55,663 bases of DNA from an uncultured Ilumatobacter sp. GTDB lineage: Bacteria; Actinomycetota; Acidimicrobiia; Acidimicrobiales; Ilumatobacteraceae. A model generated the notes under the pieces. It was not told the DNA's origin. It ran no database searches and worked only from the letters and a program-made list of their open reading frames with translations. This document shows, piece after piece, positions 10,003-22,833 of the stretch. Location: contig CALIOL010000014.1 in the NCBI GenBank assembly GCA_938044705.1, forward strand, positions 1 to 55,663. The letters run 5' to 3'. Positions within the stretch are counted from its first letter, which is position 1. Each line of letters begins with the position of its first letter. A program made the translations under genes and the position numbers.

Positions 10003-11055
10003 ATGGCGCGGGCGCTCCGGTCAGCACTGCTCGGTGCACTGGCGGCGGTGCTGTCGGTGATCGCGTTGCCGGGCACCGTCTTCGCTGACCCAGCTGGGCC
10101 CACCGACTACCTCAGCGAGATCCGCTCGGTCGACCCTGCGACGCCATCGATCCAGCTCGAAGTGCTCGGCGGCGACTCCTTCGTCCAGCTCCAGGCCGAG
10201 GATGGGACCGAGGTCATCGTGATCGGGTATCAAAGCGAGGACTATCTGTGGTTCCGTGAAGACGGAGTCGTCCTGGAGAACCAGAACGCCCCGAGCACCT
10301 ATACGAACGACGATCGGTTCGGCGGTGGCGAGATTCCCGCCACGGCGACGGCCGACGCCGAGCCCGATTGGCGCGAGGTGGGATCAGGTGGACGCTATTC
10401 CTGGCACGATCACCGCGCCCATTGGATGCAGACCATCCGCCCGGCAGGCCAGCAGGTCGGCGATCAGATCGTCGAGGGCGTCATCCCGCTGGTCGTCGAC
10501 GGTGCGGAGGTCGACGTCACGGTGATCAGCACCTGGATGCCGGAGCCGTCGTCACTGCCGGTCTTCGGCGGCGCTGCTGCCGGACTGGCGGTGGCCGGGA
10601 TCGCAGTAGGAGCGTTGCGTGCGGGGCGAAGGTGGATCGCGATCGTGTTGCCCGTCGCGGTGCTCGCTGTCGTGGTCGGTGCACTGCAGTACCTGAGCCT
10701 GCCGTCGGAAACCGGACCGCGTTTCCTGTGGTGGCTGCTCCCGACCGTCGCGCTCGTCGCCATGATCGTCGGTTCGATTGCCGACCAACGGGGCGCACAC
10801 TTCGTGACGAAGGCGGCAGCGTTGATCGCTGGCGTTCAGCTCGTGGTGTGGGGCGTCATCAAGCGTGACGGGCTGTCCGCAGCGCTGATTCCGACCGACG
10901 CGCCCGGTTGGCTGGATCGTCTGAGCACCGCGTCGGCGATCACCGGCGGAGCGGCGTTGACGGTCCTTGCGCTGTGGACGCTGTTCGCCCAACCATCGAC
11001 CGGCGGTGCTGCCACCGCACCTCGAGTCTCGGCGGCAACGATCAGCGAGGGATGA
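10003..11055 (+). CDS. secreted N-terminus / polytopic membrane protein of unknown function
   Basis: Signal peptide ending TVFADP, ~150 aa soluble domain, then several TM helices; last gene of the cyt c-SCO-cupredoxin operon. Confidence 0.75.
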   Translation: MARALRSALLGALAAVLSVIALPGTVFADPAGPTDYLSEIRSVDPATPSIQLEVLGGDSFVQLQAEDGTEVIVIGYQSEDYLWFREDGVVLENQNAPSTYTNDDRFGGGEIPATATADAEPDWREVGSGGRYSWHDHRAHWMQTIRPAGQQVGDQIVEGVIPLVVDGAEVDVTVISTWMPEPSSLPVFGGAAAGLAVAGIAVGALRAGRRWIAIVLPVAVLAVVVGALQYLSLPSETGPRFLWWLLPTVALVAMIVGSIADQRGAHFVTKAAALIAGVQLVVWGVIKRDGLSAALIPTDAPGWLDRLSTASAITGGAALTVLALWTLFAQPSTGGAATAPRVSAATISEG

Positions 11056-11064
11056 CCGCGACGG

Positions 11065-12048
11065 TCAGCGTTGCCAGGGAGCGACGGGGCTCGCAGCACC
11101 CTCGCCGCCGGTGAACACCTCGGCGTCGCCGTCGGTGACCATCAAGGTGTGCTCGAACTGAGCGGTGCGCTTGCCATCCGAGGTGACCGCAGTCCAGTCG
11201 TCGTCCCAGATCTTGTAGTTGATCGTACCGAGGGTGATCATGGGCTCGATCGTGAAGGTCATGCCGGGCCGCATGATGATCGCGTCCTGGCGGCTGTCGT
11301 AGTAGTGCAGGATCTGGATGTCGGTGTGGAACTGCTCGCCGATGCCGTGCCCGACGAACGCCTTCACCACGCCGTACTTGTACGGCTTCACGTGCGTCTC
11401 GATGGCCCGGCCGATGTCGGAGAGCGGACGACCGGCCTTGGCGGCTTCGATCCCCTTCCACATCGCTTCCTCGGTGACCTGCACCAGCTTGCGGCTCTCG
11501 GGGTCGACCTCGCCGACGAAGAACGTGGCGTTGGTGTCGCCGTGGACACCGCCGATCCAACCGGTGACGTCGATGTTGCAGATGTCGCCTTCCTGCAGTG
11601 GACGCGAATCGGGGATGCCGTGGCAGATGACCTCGTTGATCGACGTACAGCACGCCTTGGGGTAGCCGTGGTAGTTGATCGTCGACGGGTACGCACCGAG
11701 TTCGATGAAGCGATTGTGGACGTACAGGTCGATCTCTTCGGTCGTGACGCCGGGTGCGACCATCTCGCCTGCTTCGCGCAGCACGGTCGAGGCGACCTTG
11801 CCGGATTTGCGCATGGCTTCGATGATCTCCGGCGACTTGATGCGACCTTCGTCCCAGGGCTGGTACTCGCCGGTGTCGGCATACGGCGGGCGAGCGATGT
11901 GATCGGGGACCGTGCGCATCGGCGTCACTTCACCCTGGAGCACGCGACCTTCGAGCTTCTTGTGGCAACGCTTGTACTTGCGTCCGCTCCCACACCAACA
12001 CGGTTCGTTGGCCTGAGGGAGGGCGATGGGAGCCGTGGCGATGCTCAT
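11065..12048 (-). CDS. map: methionine aminopeptidase type I with N-terminal SEC-C motif
   Basis: PCWCGSGRKYKRCHKK (SEC-C); INEVICHGIP, GDTNATFFVG, FVGHGIGEQFHTD, FTIEPM; start ATG 12048 preceded by TATCCT box. Confidence 0.9.
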   Translation of the reverse strand: MSIATAPIALPQANEPCWCGSGRKYKRCHKKLEGRVLQGEVTPMRTVPDHIARPPYADTGEYQPWDEGRIKSPEIIEAMRKSGKVASTVLREAGEMVAPGVTTEEIDLYVHNRFIELGAYPSTINYHGYPKACCTSINEVICHGIPDSRPLQEGDICNIDVTGWIGGVHGDTNATFFVGEVDPESRKLVQVTEEAMWKGIEAAKAGRPLSDIGRAIETHVKPYKYGVVKAFVGHGIGEQFHTDIQILHYYDSRQDAIIMRPGMTFTIEPMITLGTINYKIWDDDWTAVTSDGKRTAQFEHTLMVTDGDAEVFTGGEGAASPVAPWQR

Positions 12049-12113
12049 GAACTCCAGGATACGGCGCGAAATCTCTCGGGACGAGCGCGCGCATGTCATG
12101 AGAGAATCAGGTC

Positions 12114-12500
12114 ATGTCCGTCACCGATGCGAAGTACGTCAGCCTCACCACGAACAAGAAAGACGGCACGACGAAGTCGCTGCCGGTCTGGATCGCCGAT
12201 TTCGGCGACGGGACGATCGGTTTCACCACGTCGTCGTCCAGCTACAAGGTCAAGCGAATCGGCAACGACCCACGCGTGACGTTGCAGCCGAGCAACTCGA
12301 AAGGGGTCGTGACGCCCGGTTCGCAAGAGGTTGCGGGAACCGCAGAGGTCGTCACCGGTGCGGAGTTCGAGAAGTGTGCGTCCGTGCTGAAGAAGAAGTA
12401 CAAGCTGCAGTACACGGCGATCACGCTGGTCGGCAAGGTCGCCAAGTTGTTCGGCCGAGGGTCGGGTACTGACTGTGCCGTGAAGATCACACTGACGTGA
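12114..12500 (+). CDS. PPOX class (pyridoxamine 5'-phosphate oxidase-like / F420-dependent) protein
   Basis: KYVSLTTNKKDGTTKSLPVWIADFGDGTIGFTT...KVKRIGNDPRVTLQPSNSKG. Confidence 0.8.
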   Translation: MSVTDAKYVSLTTNKKDGTTKSLPVWIADFGDGTIGFTTSSSSYKVKRIGNDPRVTLQPSNSKGVVTPGSQEVAGTAEVVTGAEFEKCASVLKKKYKLQYTAITLVGKVAKLFGRGSGTDCAVKITLT

Positions 12501-13171
12501 CCGACCACATCGACCTGGATTGGTTCGAATGGCATCGGCGCTATGAGCCGCAGAGCGGATCGCATCTTCGCCGTCGGTTGCAGGTGGTCCAGGATCTGCT
12601 GAGCCGAACGCTGTACGAGTGTCGCCCGGGGCGAATTGCGGTCGCCAGCCTGTGCGCCGGTCAAGGAGACGACCTGTTCGGTGTGCTCGGCGGTCACCGC
12701 CGAGCAGACGATGTCGACGCACTGCTGGTCGAACTCGACGAACGAAACACCGCCGAGATCGATCGACGTGCGGCGGCTGCGGGTTGTGGCACCGTTCGTT
12801 CGCTGAGGGCGGACGCAGGGGACGCCGACGTGCTCAGCTCGGTTGCTCCGGTGGACGTGCTTCTGCTGTGCGGCATGCTCGGGAACATCACGATGCTCGA
12901 CGCGGAGCGAACAATCGCTGCGATACCGATGCTCGTCCGGCCGGGAGGAACCATCGTCTGGACTCGGCGCAACGTGCCGGTCGATCAGACACCGCGGTTG
13001 CGGTCGGCGTTCGATGCTGCGGGGTGTGTCTCCGTGGACTTCGTCGCACCACCTGGTGACAAGTTCACCGTCGGCCTCGAGCGTTTCGAAGGGCCTGGCT
13101 CAGCATTCGAGCCGGGGCACCGACTGTTCGACTTCGTCGGCTTCCCCAAGCTGGCGGCTCTCGGCGAGTAG
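12497..13171 (+). CDS. class I SAM-dependent methyltransferase-like protein
   Basis: VASLCAGQGDDLFGVLG motif, DVLLLCGMLGNI; GTGA 4-bp overlap with upstream CDS. Confidence 0.7.
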   Translation: MTDHIDLDWFEWHRRYEPQSGSHLRRRLQVVQDLLSRTLYECRPGRIAVASLCAGQGDDLFGVLGGHRRADDVDALLVELDERNTAEIDRRAAAAGCGTVRSLRADAGDADVLSSVAPVDVLLLCGMLGNITMLDAERTIAAIPMLVRPGGTIVWTRRNVPVDQTPRLRSAFDAAGCVSVDFVAPPGDKFTVGLERFEGPGSAFEPGHRLFDFVGFPKLAALGE

Positions 13172-13194
13172 CCGACGCCGCATCGGCACTGCGG

Positions 13195-14238
13195 TCAGGC
13201 AGCGGGAAGCGACCAGATGAGGTGCTCGAGTAGGAGTCGCTCGTTCGGGTTGCGCTCCAGCGCTTCGAGTGCTGCGTGGATCGAGCGGACGGCCCCGACG
13301 GTTTCGTCCACGTCGGCTCCTCCGGCGGTCAACGCGTCGCGATAGGTGGCGGCCATCGTGGCGAGCCCAGCACGCAGCTCGTCCGTGCGATGGCGGCGGA
13401 GCTCGCGCTTGTGCCGGTCTTCCAGCTGTTTCTTGCCGCTTCCGCGTTCGCCGAACTCCTTGATTCTGGCTGTCAGCTCAGCGACCTCGGCCTCATGGCG
13501 CGTGGAGAGCGGCTCGGCAGCGGCGTCGATCATGGCGAGCAGGTCGCGAGCCAGCCCGGTGGCGATTGCTCCGGAACCGTCGACGGTCTTCGACACGGCG
13601 AGGAAGGCTTTGCGTCGCTCGGCGAGTCCGGGGTCCGTGGCGAGCAAGCGTGCGCGATCGAGATCGCCCAGCGCGGCTTTGGAGGCTGCTTGAGCCTCGA
13701 CGGGGCCCACACCTTCGGTGAGTAGACGCGCTGCGATCACGCCGTCAGCGATGGAGCGGAAGTCGATACGGGCGCAGCGAGACGAGATGGTGATCAACTC
13801 GTGAGGCACGAAGTCGGCGCAGATCACGAACATCGTCGACGGTGGAGGCTCTTCGATGGTCTTCAGCATCAGTGCTGCGCCCTCGGGTCGGAGCAGGTGG
13901 AACTCATCGAGAATCAGCACCTTGCGGTCGCTCTCGGTCGGCGCCAGCGATGACACGCGAACGATTTCACGCGCCTGATCGGCGGAGATCGATGGCCCGG
14001 TTCGGCGCACCTCGCGCACATCGGGATGTTCACCCGCCAGAGCGAGTCGCGCATCGCGCTGTTCCGGGTCATCGTTCCCGCTGATCACCTGGCCAGCGAA
14101 GGCGCGAGCCGCTTCCCATTTCGTCGAGCCCGGAGGTCCGACGAAGAGGTACGCGTGCACCGGGCCGTTCTCCGCGGCGGCTTTCAGTTTCTCGATCGCC
14201 CCGGCTTGGCCGACGACGTCGTCCCACACCGAGCTCAC
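13195..14238 (-). CDS. holB: DNA polymerase III delta' subunit
   Basis: SSVWDDVVGQAGAIEKLKAAAENGPVHAYLFVGPPGSTKWEAA; GTG start at 14238 overlaps tmk stop by 4 bp. Confidence 0.9.
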   Translation of the reverse strand: MSSVWDDVVGQAGAIEKLKAAAENGPVHAYLFVGPPGSTKWEAARAFAGQVISGNDDPEQRDARLALAGEHPDVREVRRTGPSISADQAREIVRVSSLAPTESDRKVLILDEFHLLRPEGAALMLKTIEEPPPSTMFVICADFVPHELITISSRCARIDFRSIADGVIAARLLTEGVGPVEAQAASKAALGDLDRARLLATDPGLAERRKAFLAVSKTVDGSGAIATGLARDLLAMIDAAAEPLSTRHEAEVAELTARIKEFGERGSGKKQLEDRHKRELRRHRTDELRAGLATMAATYRDALTAGGADVDETVGAVRSIHAALEALERNPNERLLLEHLIWSLPAA

Positions 14239-14846
14239 GATGCACTCCCGCGTGCGGCGAGCGCGTCTCGGATCTGCTCTGCGACGTCGCTGATCGACCC
14301 GACCGCGGCGACGGTGATCCAACGATCGGCGTCAGCGGCTGCCATCGTGCGGAATCCATCGATCACTCGCTCGTGGAAGGCATCGCCCGCCGCCTCGAAC
14401 CGATCGAGTTTGCGGCGCGACATACGTTCGGCGATGACCTCGTCGGGCGTATCGATGAAGACGACGACCTCGGGCCACAACCCATCGGTGGCCCACTCGT
14501 TGAGCTTGCGAACCTCGTCGATGTCCTGCTGGCGGCCGTAGCCCTGATACGCCAGCGTCGAGAACACCGACCGGTCGCTCACGATGGTCTTGCCAGCATC
14601 CAGCGCAGGACGTACGACTTCAGCGATGTGCTGGGCGCGGTCGGCAGCAGCGATGAGTGCTTCGGCACGAGGGGTCAGGTGGTCGTTAGCGGTGTCGTGC
14701 AGGATCTCTCGGAGCCGTGACCCGATGTCGGTGCCTCCGGTCTCGCGTGTGAGCACCGCGCCGATCGACTCGGCGTACTTCGCTGCTTGCGTCGACTTGC
14801 CACAACCCTCGGCCCCTTCGAACGCGATGTACCTGGGTCGACTCAC
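14235..14846 (-). CDS. tmk: thymidylate kinase
   Basis: YIAFEGAEGCGKSTQAAKYAE, VSDRSVFSTLAYQGYGR; TAGTCT box 8 nt before GTG start. Confidence 0.93.
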   Translation of the reverse strand: MSRPRYIAFEGAEGCGKSTQAAKYAESIGAVLTRETGGTDIGSRLREILHDTANDHLTPRAEALIAAADRAQHIAEVVRPALDAGKTIVSDRSVFSTLAYQGYGRQQDIDEVRKLNEWATDGLWPEVVVFIDTPDEVIAERMSRRKLDRFEAAGDAFHERVIDGFRTMAAADADRWITVAAVGSISDVAEQIRDALAARGSAS

Positions 14847-14891
14847 GAGCTTTCAGACTACTGATCGAGACATCGACGGAGACGAGAAGCG

Positions 14892-17654
<2,763 letters not shown>

Positions 17655-17804
17655 GGGTGCCTGTGTGTGTCTTTCCGGTTCTTGACCTCTGGCGGACCGA
17701 TTGCGGGTGACGATATGGGACGTCAGCCCGTTTCACATGAATTCCTCCGCGCGATCGCCCTCAGCGAGGGGGCCCGGGGTACGCCTGCAGCGTACGATCG
17801 ACCC

Positions 17805-19493
17805 GTGGAACCGGACGGGCCGGACGGGCCGGACTCGCTGTTGGACAGCCCCTGGCGCCCCGATGCAGATGTCCGCTTCGAGCACCCTCCGATGCGCCCG
17901 TTCGACCGTGCCGACGGTGCCTCCGGCGAGACTCCGGCCGACGATTCACATGTCGCTGACCGCGCAGCGGGTCCGATCGCCGCGGGCTCGCACGAGACGG
18001 ATCGGCGGTTGCATCTCGGCGTCGCTGGCGGGCTCCTCGTCGGTCTGTTGGCGATCGGCAGCGTGGTATGGGCCACCGGTGCAGCGACCTCGCCCGATGC
18101 CGTGGGGCTCATGGTGCCGACGATCTCTGATGCCGCAACGCCGGTCGACACCGCGGTGAGCGTCGTGAACGACGGGCTCCCGCTCGGCGCGGCGGCGCTG
18201 AACCCCTGCGGTGGGGCCAGGCTGCCGACCGAGCTGGACTTCGCATGGTCGGCAGGTCTCCCCGGTGTGCGTTCGGTTCGGTCAGACATGGCGATCAGCG
18301 AGCAGAGCGTCGTGGCGATCGTCGGCCTTGCCGCACCGGACGCAGCACCGTCCGATCCGGCCGAGCTGATCGCCTTGGAGCTTGCGACGGGTGCGATCCG
18401 CTGGCGGTCGGGCCTGGGACCCGGTGGGTCGAGTCAACAGGTCCTCGGCGTCGTCGACGGGGTGGTGATCGTCGAGCAGAAAGCTCCTGATCGGTCGTTC
18501 ACGGGTTTCGTCGCCTTCGACGAGGCCGATGGCTCAGAGTTGTGGAGCCTGCAGTCGCCGGCGCCGAGCCAGGTGCATCTCGGCGACGAAGTGCTGGTCT
18601 TCGAGACGCCAGTCGATCCGACCATTGCCGAGTCCGGTGATGACCCCTCACTCACTCGCCAGGTCACCGTCGTGGATCCGATGACGGGTGAGGCAGGTCT
18701 CACACACGTCGGCGTGTACGCGTCGATCGAGCCGGGTCCGCTGCTCGTGATCCGAGCGGGTGGCAAGGTGCTGGGTGCCGACCTGTCCGCCGAGGATGCG
18801 TCGTTCTCGGTGCTCGGAACGCTCGACGTCGACGAAACGCTGTTCGCGGTGTCCGGCGGCACCGTGCTCAGCATCGATGCATCCGGAACGGCCGTGCGTT
18901 CGTCTCGCGGCCAACGGGTCGCGACGATCACCTTCGAACCGCTCGGAGATGTCATGGCGCCCGATTCGATCGTCGATATCGAACCGCTGGGAGGTTTCGA
19001 TCTGCTGATCTCCAGTGACGACGCGGTGTTCGGCGCGTCACAGAACCTGCCTCGGTATGCGCTGCGATGGCAGGTGCCGGGCGATGTGCTCGAACGCACT
19101 CCCAGTGATCGCGGATCGATCGTGCTCGTCGAGTCGCCATCGGCCGACGAGCAGTTCGTCATCGATGCCTCCACCGGTCGCACCATCACGTCGGTGCCCG
19201 ACGTCGTCGGTCGATGGTCGGCGTTCTCGATGACCGCGAACGGCGTGGTGGTCCTCGAACGCGATGGAGCGAGCGCGACACGTGTGGCGTACGACCTCGA
19301 CGGAAACGTGGTGTGGGAGCTCGCCGGATCAGGTCCGATCGCCGTGGGAAGCGGCGTCGTGGTCGACATCGATGCGCGCTCGGACCCACTGGGCGTTGGA
19401 AGCGAACCGACCCGGCTGATCGCGTACGCCGACGCCGCTGACCCGACCACCGCAGTGGACTGCTCGTCGGACGGGAGCCTCGGTGACGGATGA
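17805..19493 (+). CDS. single-TM, PQQ-like beta-propeller protein (paralog 1)
   Basis: Cytosolic acidic N-terminus, TM GVAGGLLVGLLAIGSVVWA, repeated GxxLW-type blades; GTG 17805 preceded by TACGAT box (ORF track start 17667). Confidence 0.7.
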   Translation: MEPDGPDGPDSLLDSPWRPDADVRFEHPPMRPFDRADGASGETPADDSHVADRAAGPIAAGSHETDRRLHLGVAGGLLVGLLAIGSVVWATGAATSPDAVGLMVPTISDAATPVDTAVSVVNDGLPLGAAALNPCGGARLPTELDFAWSAGLPGVRSVRSDMAISEQSVVAIVGLAAPDAAPSDPAELIALELATGAIRWRSGLGPGGSSQQVLGVVDGVVIVEQKAPDRSFTGFVAFDEADGSELWSLQSPAPSQVHLGDEVLVFETPVDPTIAESGDDPSLTRQVTVVDPMTGEAGLTHVGVYASIEPGPLLVIRAGGKVLGADLSAEDASFSVLGTLDVDETLFAVSGGTVLSIDASGTAVRSSRGQRVATITFEPLGDVMAPDSIVDIEPLGGFDLLISSDDAVFGASQNLPRYALRWQVPGDVLERTPSDRGSIVLVESPSADEQFVIDASTGRTITSVPDVVGRWSAFSMTANGVVVLERDGASATRVAYDLDGNVVWELAGSGPIAVGSGVVVDIDARSDPLGVGSEPTRLIAYADAADPTTAVDCSSDGSLGDG

Positions 19494-21186
19494 TTCGAAT
19501 GCAGCGGTGTCGCCAGACTCCGATGCGCTGTGGAAACCCGCCGACGAGTCCGACTCGCGCGAGGCCACTGTCGATGTCAGCGCGAGGCAGGCTCCGGCGG
19601 CCGACGACCGTGGCGGTCGAGTCGAGCACAACAGTCCGTGGAGCCCGGAGTCCACCGCAGTCTTCGACGAGGTCTCGACAGCGCGACGCAATGCTGACGC
19701 GACCACGCCGCCGATCGACGCACGCGCAGGTGGCAGTCGAATCGAGGTGAACGAACCGGTGACGTCGGCTCCGACGCGTCGCTCGCGCCGCCGCCGATGG
19801 TTCGCGTTCGTCGTTGTCGGCGTCGTGTCGATCGTGGCGATCGTGATCGGGCGTTCGGTGCTGACCACCGACCTCGTTGGCGACACGGCGGCTCAGCTGG
19901 AAACCATGAGCGTCGACGGGAACGATGCTGGTGTCATCGCACGGCCCGCTGACTCGCTGGTACCCGACCCGTTCGCCGGAGCAGACCCACGTCGGCTCCC
20001 GGCGCAGCTGGACCAGCAATGGCGCGCCGAGCTCGCAGATGTCTCCGCAACGGGGCAGACGCAACTGAGCGTGCTCGACGATGGCGCCGTCGTGGCGGTC
20101 TTCGACGACACGTCAGTCGCCGACGGCCAGCCAGCTTCCGTGATCGTGCTCCTCGACGGCATCGACGGATCGGAACGGTGGCGAACCCCGTTCGACTCGC
20201 AGGCGAGATCGTTCGACATCCTGGGCGACTTCGGCGACGTGATCGTCTTCGAGCGGCTGGACACCGAGAACCGATCGGTCCTCGGTGTCTCGGAACAGAG
20301 CGGCGAGTTGCTCTGGGTCCGAGAGACCAACGACCCAGGGGTGCATGTCCGTCTCGAAGGGACGCCGCTCGTTGCTCGAGTGTCCTTCACCGTGAACGCG
20401 CGCCTCACCTTCATCGACCCGAACTCGGGTGACGAGATCGCACGCGTCCCGGGGCGTTTGTTCGCCACCGACTATCTGGGCACGTGGTACGTGCGGAACT
20501 CGGCGACGGTCTCAAAGCTCGATCTTCGCGACGGATGGAGCCCTCCGACGCCGTTCGGAACCCTGTGGGTCGCCGACAGCGAGCCTGCGTCCGTGGTCGA
20601 TGGGCAACTCATCGCGATCGACGACGGACGGCTCGAACGACTCGATCAGGACGGGGCGCCCACGAACGTCGCCACGATCGGCGCAGCCGGTTCGGGAGGA
20701 TTCGCAGGCCTGGACACCGGGGCGAGCTTCACGCAGCTCTCCCCGATGGTGGACGATTCGTTCGTCATCGTGGGGCCGCGTTCGGTGTTCGGTGCCGTGC
20801 TCGACGAGAGCGGCGACGCAGACGTGCGATGGCGCGCAACCGGATCACCGATCGAGTCTCGACCGACGGATCGAGGACTTGCGCTGGTGGTGGCGACGGA
20901 GGGAGGGGGTTCCCAAGGGGTCATCGACGCGTCGACCGGTGCCGAGATCACCGTCGTCGAGATGGTGCCGGGCTCGGTCGACGCGCTGCGGTTGGTCGGC
21001 AACGGCGTCGTCGTCACGCGGTCAGCGGAGCTCGGGACGGAGCGGGTGGGCCTCGACCTCGATGGAAACCGGCTGTGGTCGCTCGTGGGTGACGGGCCGC
21101 TGGAGATCGGTCCGGGTGTCGTCGTGACCTACGCGCCGAGCGACGCCGGCGTGGCGATCACCGCATACGGCGACTCGCCATCGTGA
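19483..21186 (+). CDS. single-TM, PQQ-like beta-propeller protein (paralog 2)
   Basis: Same architecture and C-terminal similarity to upstream gene (VIDASTG...NGVVV...V.LDLDGN.LW.L.G.GP...G.GVVV); 11-bp overlap. Confidence 0.75.
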   Translation: MTDDSNAAVSPDSDALWKPADESDSREATVDVSARQAPAADDRGGRVEHNSPWSPESTAVFDEVSTARRNADATTPPIDARAGGSRIEVNEPVTSAPTRRSRRRRWFAFVVVGVVSIVAIVIGRSVLTTDLVGDTAAQLETMSVDGNDAGVIARPADSLVPDPFAGADPRRLPAQLDQQWRAELADVSATGQTQLSVLDDGAVVAVFDDTSVADGQPASVIVLLDGIDGSERWRTPFDSQARSFDILGDFGDVIVFERLDTENRSVLGVSEQSGELLWVRETNDPGVHVRLEGTPLVARVSFTVNARLTFIDPNSGDEIARVPGRLFATDYLGTWYVRNSATVSKLDLRDGWSPPTPFGTLWVADSEPASVVDGQLIAIDDGRLERLDQDGAPTNVATIGAAGSGGFAGLDTGASFTQLSPMVDDSFVIVGPRSVFGAVLDESGDADVRWRATGSPIESRPTDRGLALVVATEGGGSQGVIDASTGAEITVVEMVPGSVDALRLVGNGVVVTRSAELGTERVGLDLDGNRLWSLVGDGPLEIGPGVVVTYAPSDAGVAITAYGDSPS

Positions 21187-21216
21187 TCGGTTCCGACCCG
21201 TTACGGTCGGGAGGAC

Positions 21217-22281
21217 ATGGCAGACGATCTCGCACCATCCGAGCGACTCGGGTGGTCCGGCGCGTTCGAGGAGGCCTGGCACGGGCTCGATCGACCGGGC
21301 GCTCCAGCTCGCGTCACACGACTCGACCGAGGGTGGTCGACGGCAGCACGAAACCTGGACCAGGCGACGGGAACCGAAGAGCCTGTTCGGCTGCGCAATA
21401 TCGGCGCTGACGTCGCCGTCGGCGACTGGATCGTGCCGAGCGAGGACGGCGAGCGCGTCGAGCACGTCCTGGAGCGCACCTCCGGGTTCACGCGGCGGGC
21501 GTCGTTCGACGGCATGCGTGCGGTGTCGCACACGCTGGCAGCGAACATCGACGTGGTCTTTCTTGTCCATGCGCTCGGTTCACCGCCGAGCCCGCGCCGC
21601 CTCGAGCGTGAGCTCGTGCTCGCGTTCGATTCCGGCGCTGAGCCGGTGGTCGTGTTGACCAAGACCGACCTCGTCGACGACCCCGAGCCGATGCGCGCAG
21701 CGCTTGCCGAGGTCGCACTCGGTGTCCCGGTCCTCCTCGCCAGCGGGATCACCGGCGACGGCATCGATGCGATCAGGGCGTATGCCGCTGGCAACCGAAC
21801 GCTCGCGTTTCTCGGTGCATCCGGTGTGGGCAAGTCCACCTTGGTGAACGGTCTCGTCGGCGACGCGCTCCAAGCCACGTCCGAGGTACGCGAAGGCGAT
21901 CAGCGCGGGCGGCACACGACCGTTGCCGCGGAACTCGTCCCCATGCCCGGTGAGGGTTGGTTGATCGACACGCCCGGCGTGCGGGCGGTCTCGTTGTGGC
22001 TGTCGGGCAACGGCATCGAGCGTGCCTTCGCAGATGTGTTCGACCTGATGGACGGTTGTCGCTTCCGTGACTGCAAACACGACCGGGAGCCGGGTTGTGC
22101 TGTGCAGGCAGCGATCGCCGACGGCGAGCTGGACCCCGTCAGGCTGAGCGCGCTGGAGGCGCTGATCGACGAAGAAGAAGCGCTGGAGAAGGAACAGAAG
22201 GCACGCGAGAAAGCAGCGGATCGGCGCTCGAAGGACAAGCGTCGTCCCGAAGCTGACGAGTTCGACGGAATGAGGGACTGA
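21217..22281 (+). CDS. rsgA: ribosome small subunit-dependent GTPase A
   Basis: GASGVGKSTLVNGLVG, TTVAAELVPMPGEGWLIDTPGVR, C-terminal CRFRDCKHDREPGCAV zinc motif. Confidence 0.95.
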   Translation: MADDLAPSERLGWSGAFEEAWHGLDRPGAPARVTRLDRGWSTAARNLDQATGTEEPVRLRNIGADVAVGDWIVPSEDGERVEHVLERTSGFTRRASFDGMRAVSHTLAANIDVVFLVHALGSPPSPRRLERELVLAFDSGAEPVVVLTKTDLVDDPEPMRAALAEVALGVPVLLASGITGDGIDAIRAYAAGNRTLAFLGASGVGKSTLVNGLVGDALQATSEVREGDQRGRHTTVAAELVPMPGEGWLIDTPGVRAVSLWLSGNGIERAFADVFDLMDGCRFRDCKHDREPGCAVQAAIADGELDPVRLSALEALIDEEEALEKEQKAREKAADRRSKDKRRPEADEFDGMRD

Positions 22282-22823
22282 TGGGATTCGGGGCGAAACG
22301 AGGCGACAAGGAGCTGGCTGCAGCAGGCGGTCGGGGAGCCCTGGCACCGAACGGGAAGCCGGTCGAGTCCGTCTGGGACTTCCCGCGACCGCCCTCGGTC
22401 GAGCGCGTTGACTGGCGCATTCGAGTCGTGCACGCTGGCGAGACGATCGTCGACGCACCGCACGCGATGCGGGTTCTCGAAACGAGCCAGGCGCCGGCGT
22501 ACTACGTCGCGTCCGACTTCGTGGCGTTCGATCTCCTCGAGGCGGTTCCGCGCCAGTCTGGGTGCGAATGGAAGGGCGTCGCGAGTTATGCGAACGTCGT
22601 GGTCGGATCGTCGATCGCGGCCGAGGCGGCGTGGACGTACCCGCAGCCGACGCCCGCGTTCGAGCCGATTCGAGATCATTGGGCGTTCTATGCCCAGGCG
22701 CTCGACGAGTGCTGGGTCGACGACGAGCAGGTCGACCCGAACGACGGCAGCTTCTACGGCGGTTGGATCACGAACAATGTCACCGGCCCCTACAAGGGCG
22801 CCGCCGGCACGATGTTCTGGTGA
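22281..22823 (+). CDS. DUF427-like protein
   Basis: RIRVVHAGETIVDAPHAMRVLETSQAPAYYVASDFVAFDLLE...WKGVASYANV...AAWTYPQPTPAFEPIRDHWAFYAQALDECWVD. Confidence 0.75.
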   Translation: MGFGAKRGDKELAAAGGRGALAPNGKPVESVWDFPRPPSVERVDWRIRVVHAGETIVDAPHAMRVLETSQAPAYYVASDFVAFDLLEAVPRQSGCEWKGVASYANVVVGSSIAAEAAWTYPQPTPAFEPIRDHWAFYAQALDECWVDDEQVDPNDGSFYGGWITNNVTGPYKGAAGTMFW

Positions 22824-22833
22824 GGTGTACGAG

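Noticed and set aside
11071-12279. 402-aa plus ORF
   Set aside because: Antisense shadow of MetAP.
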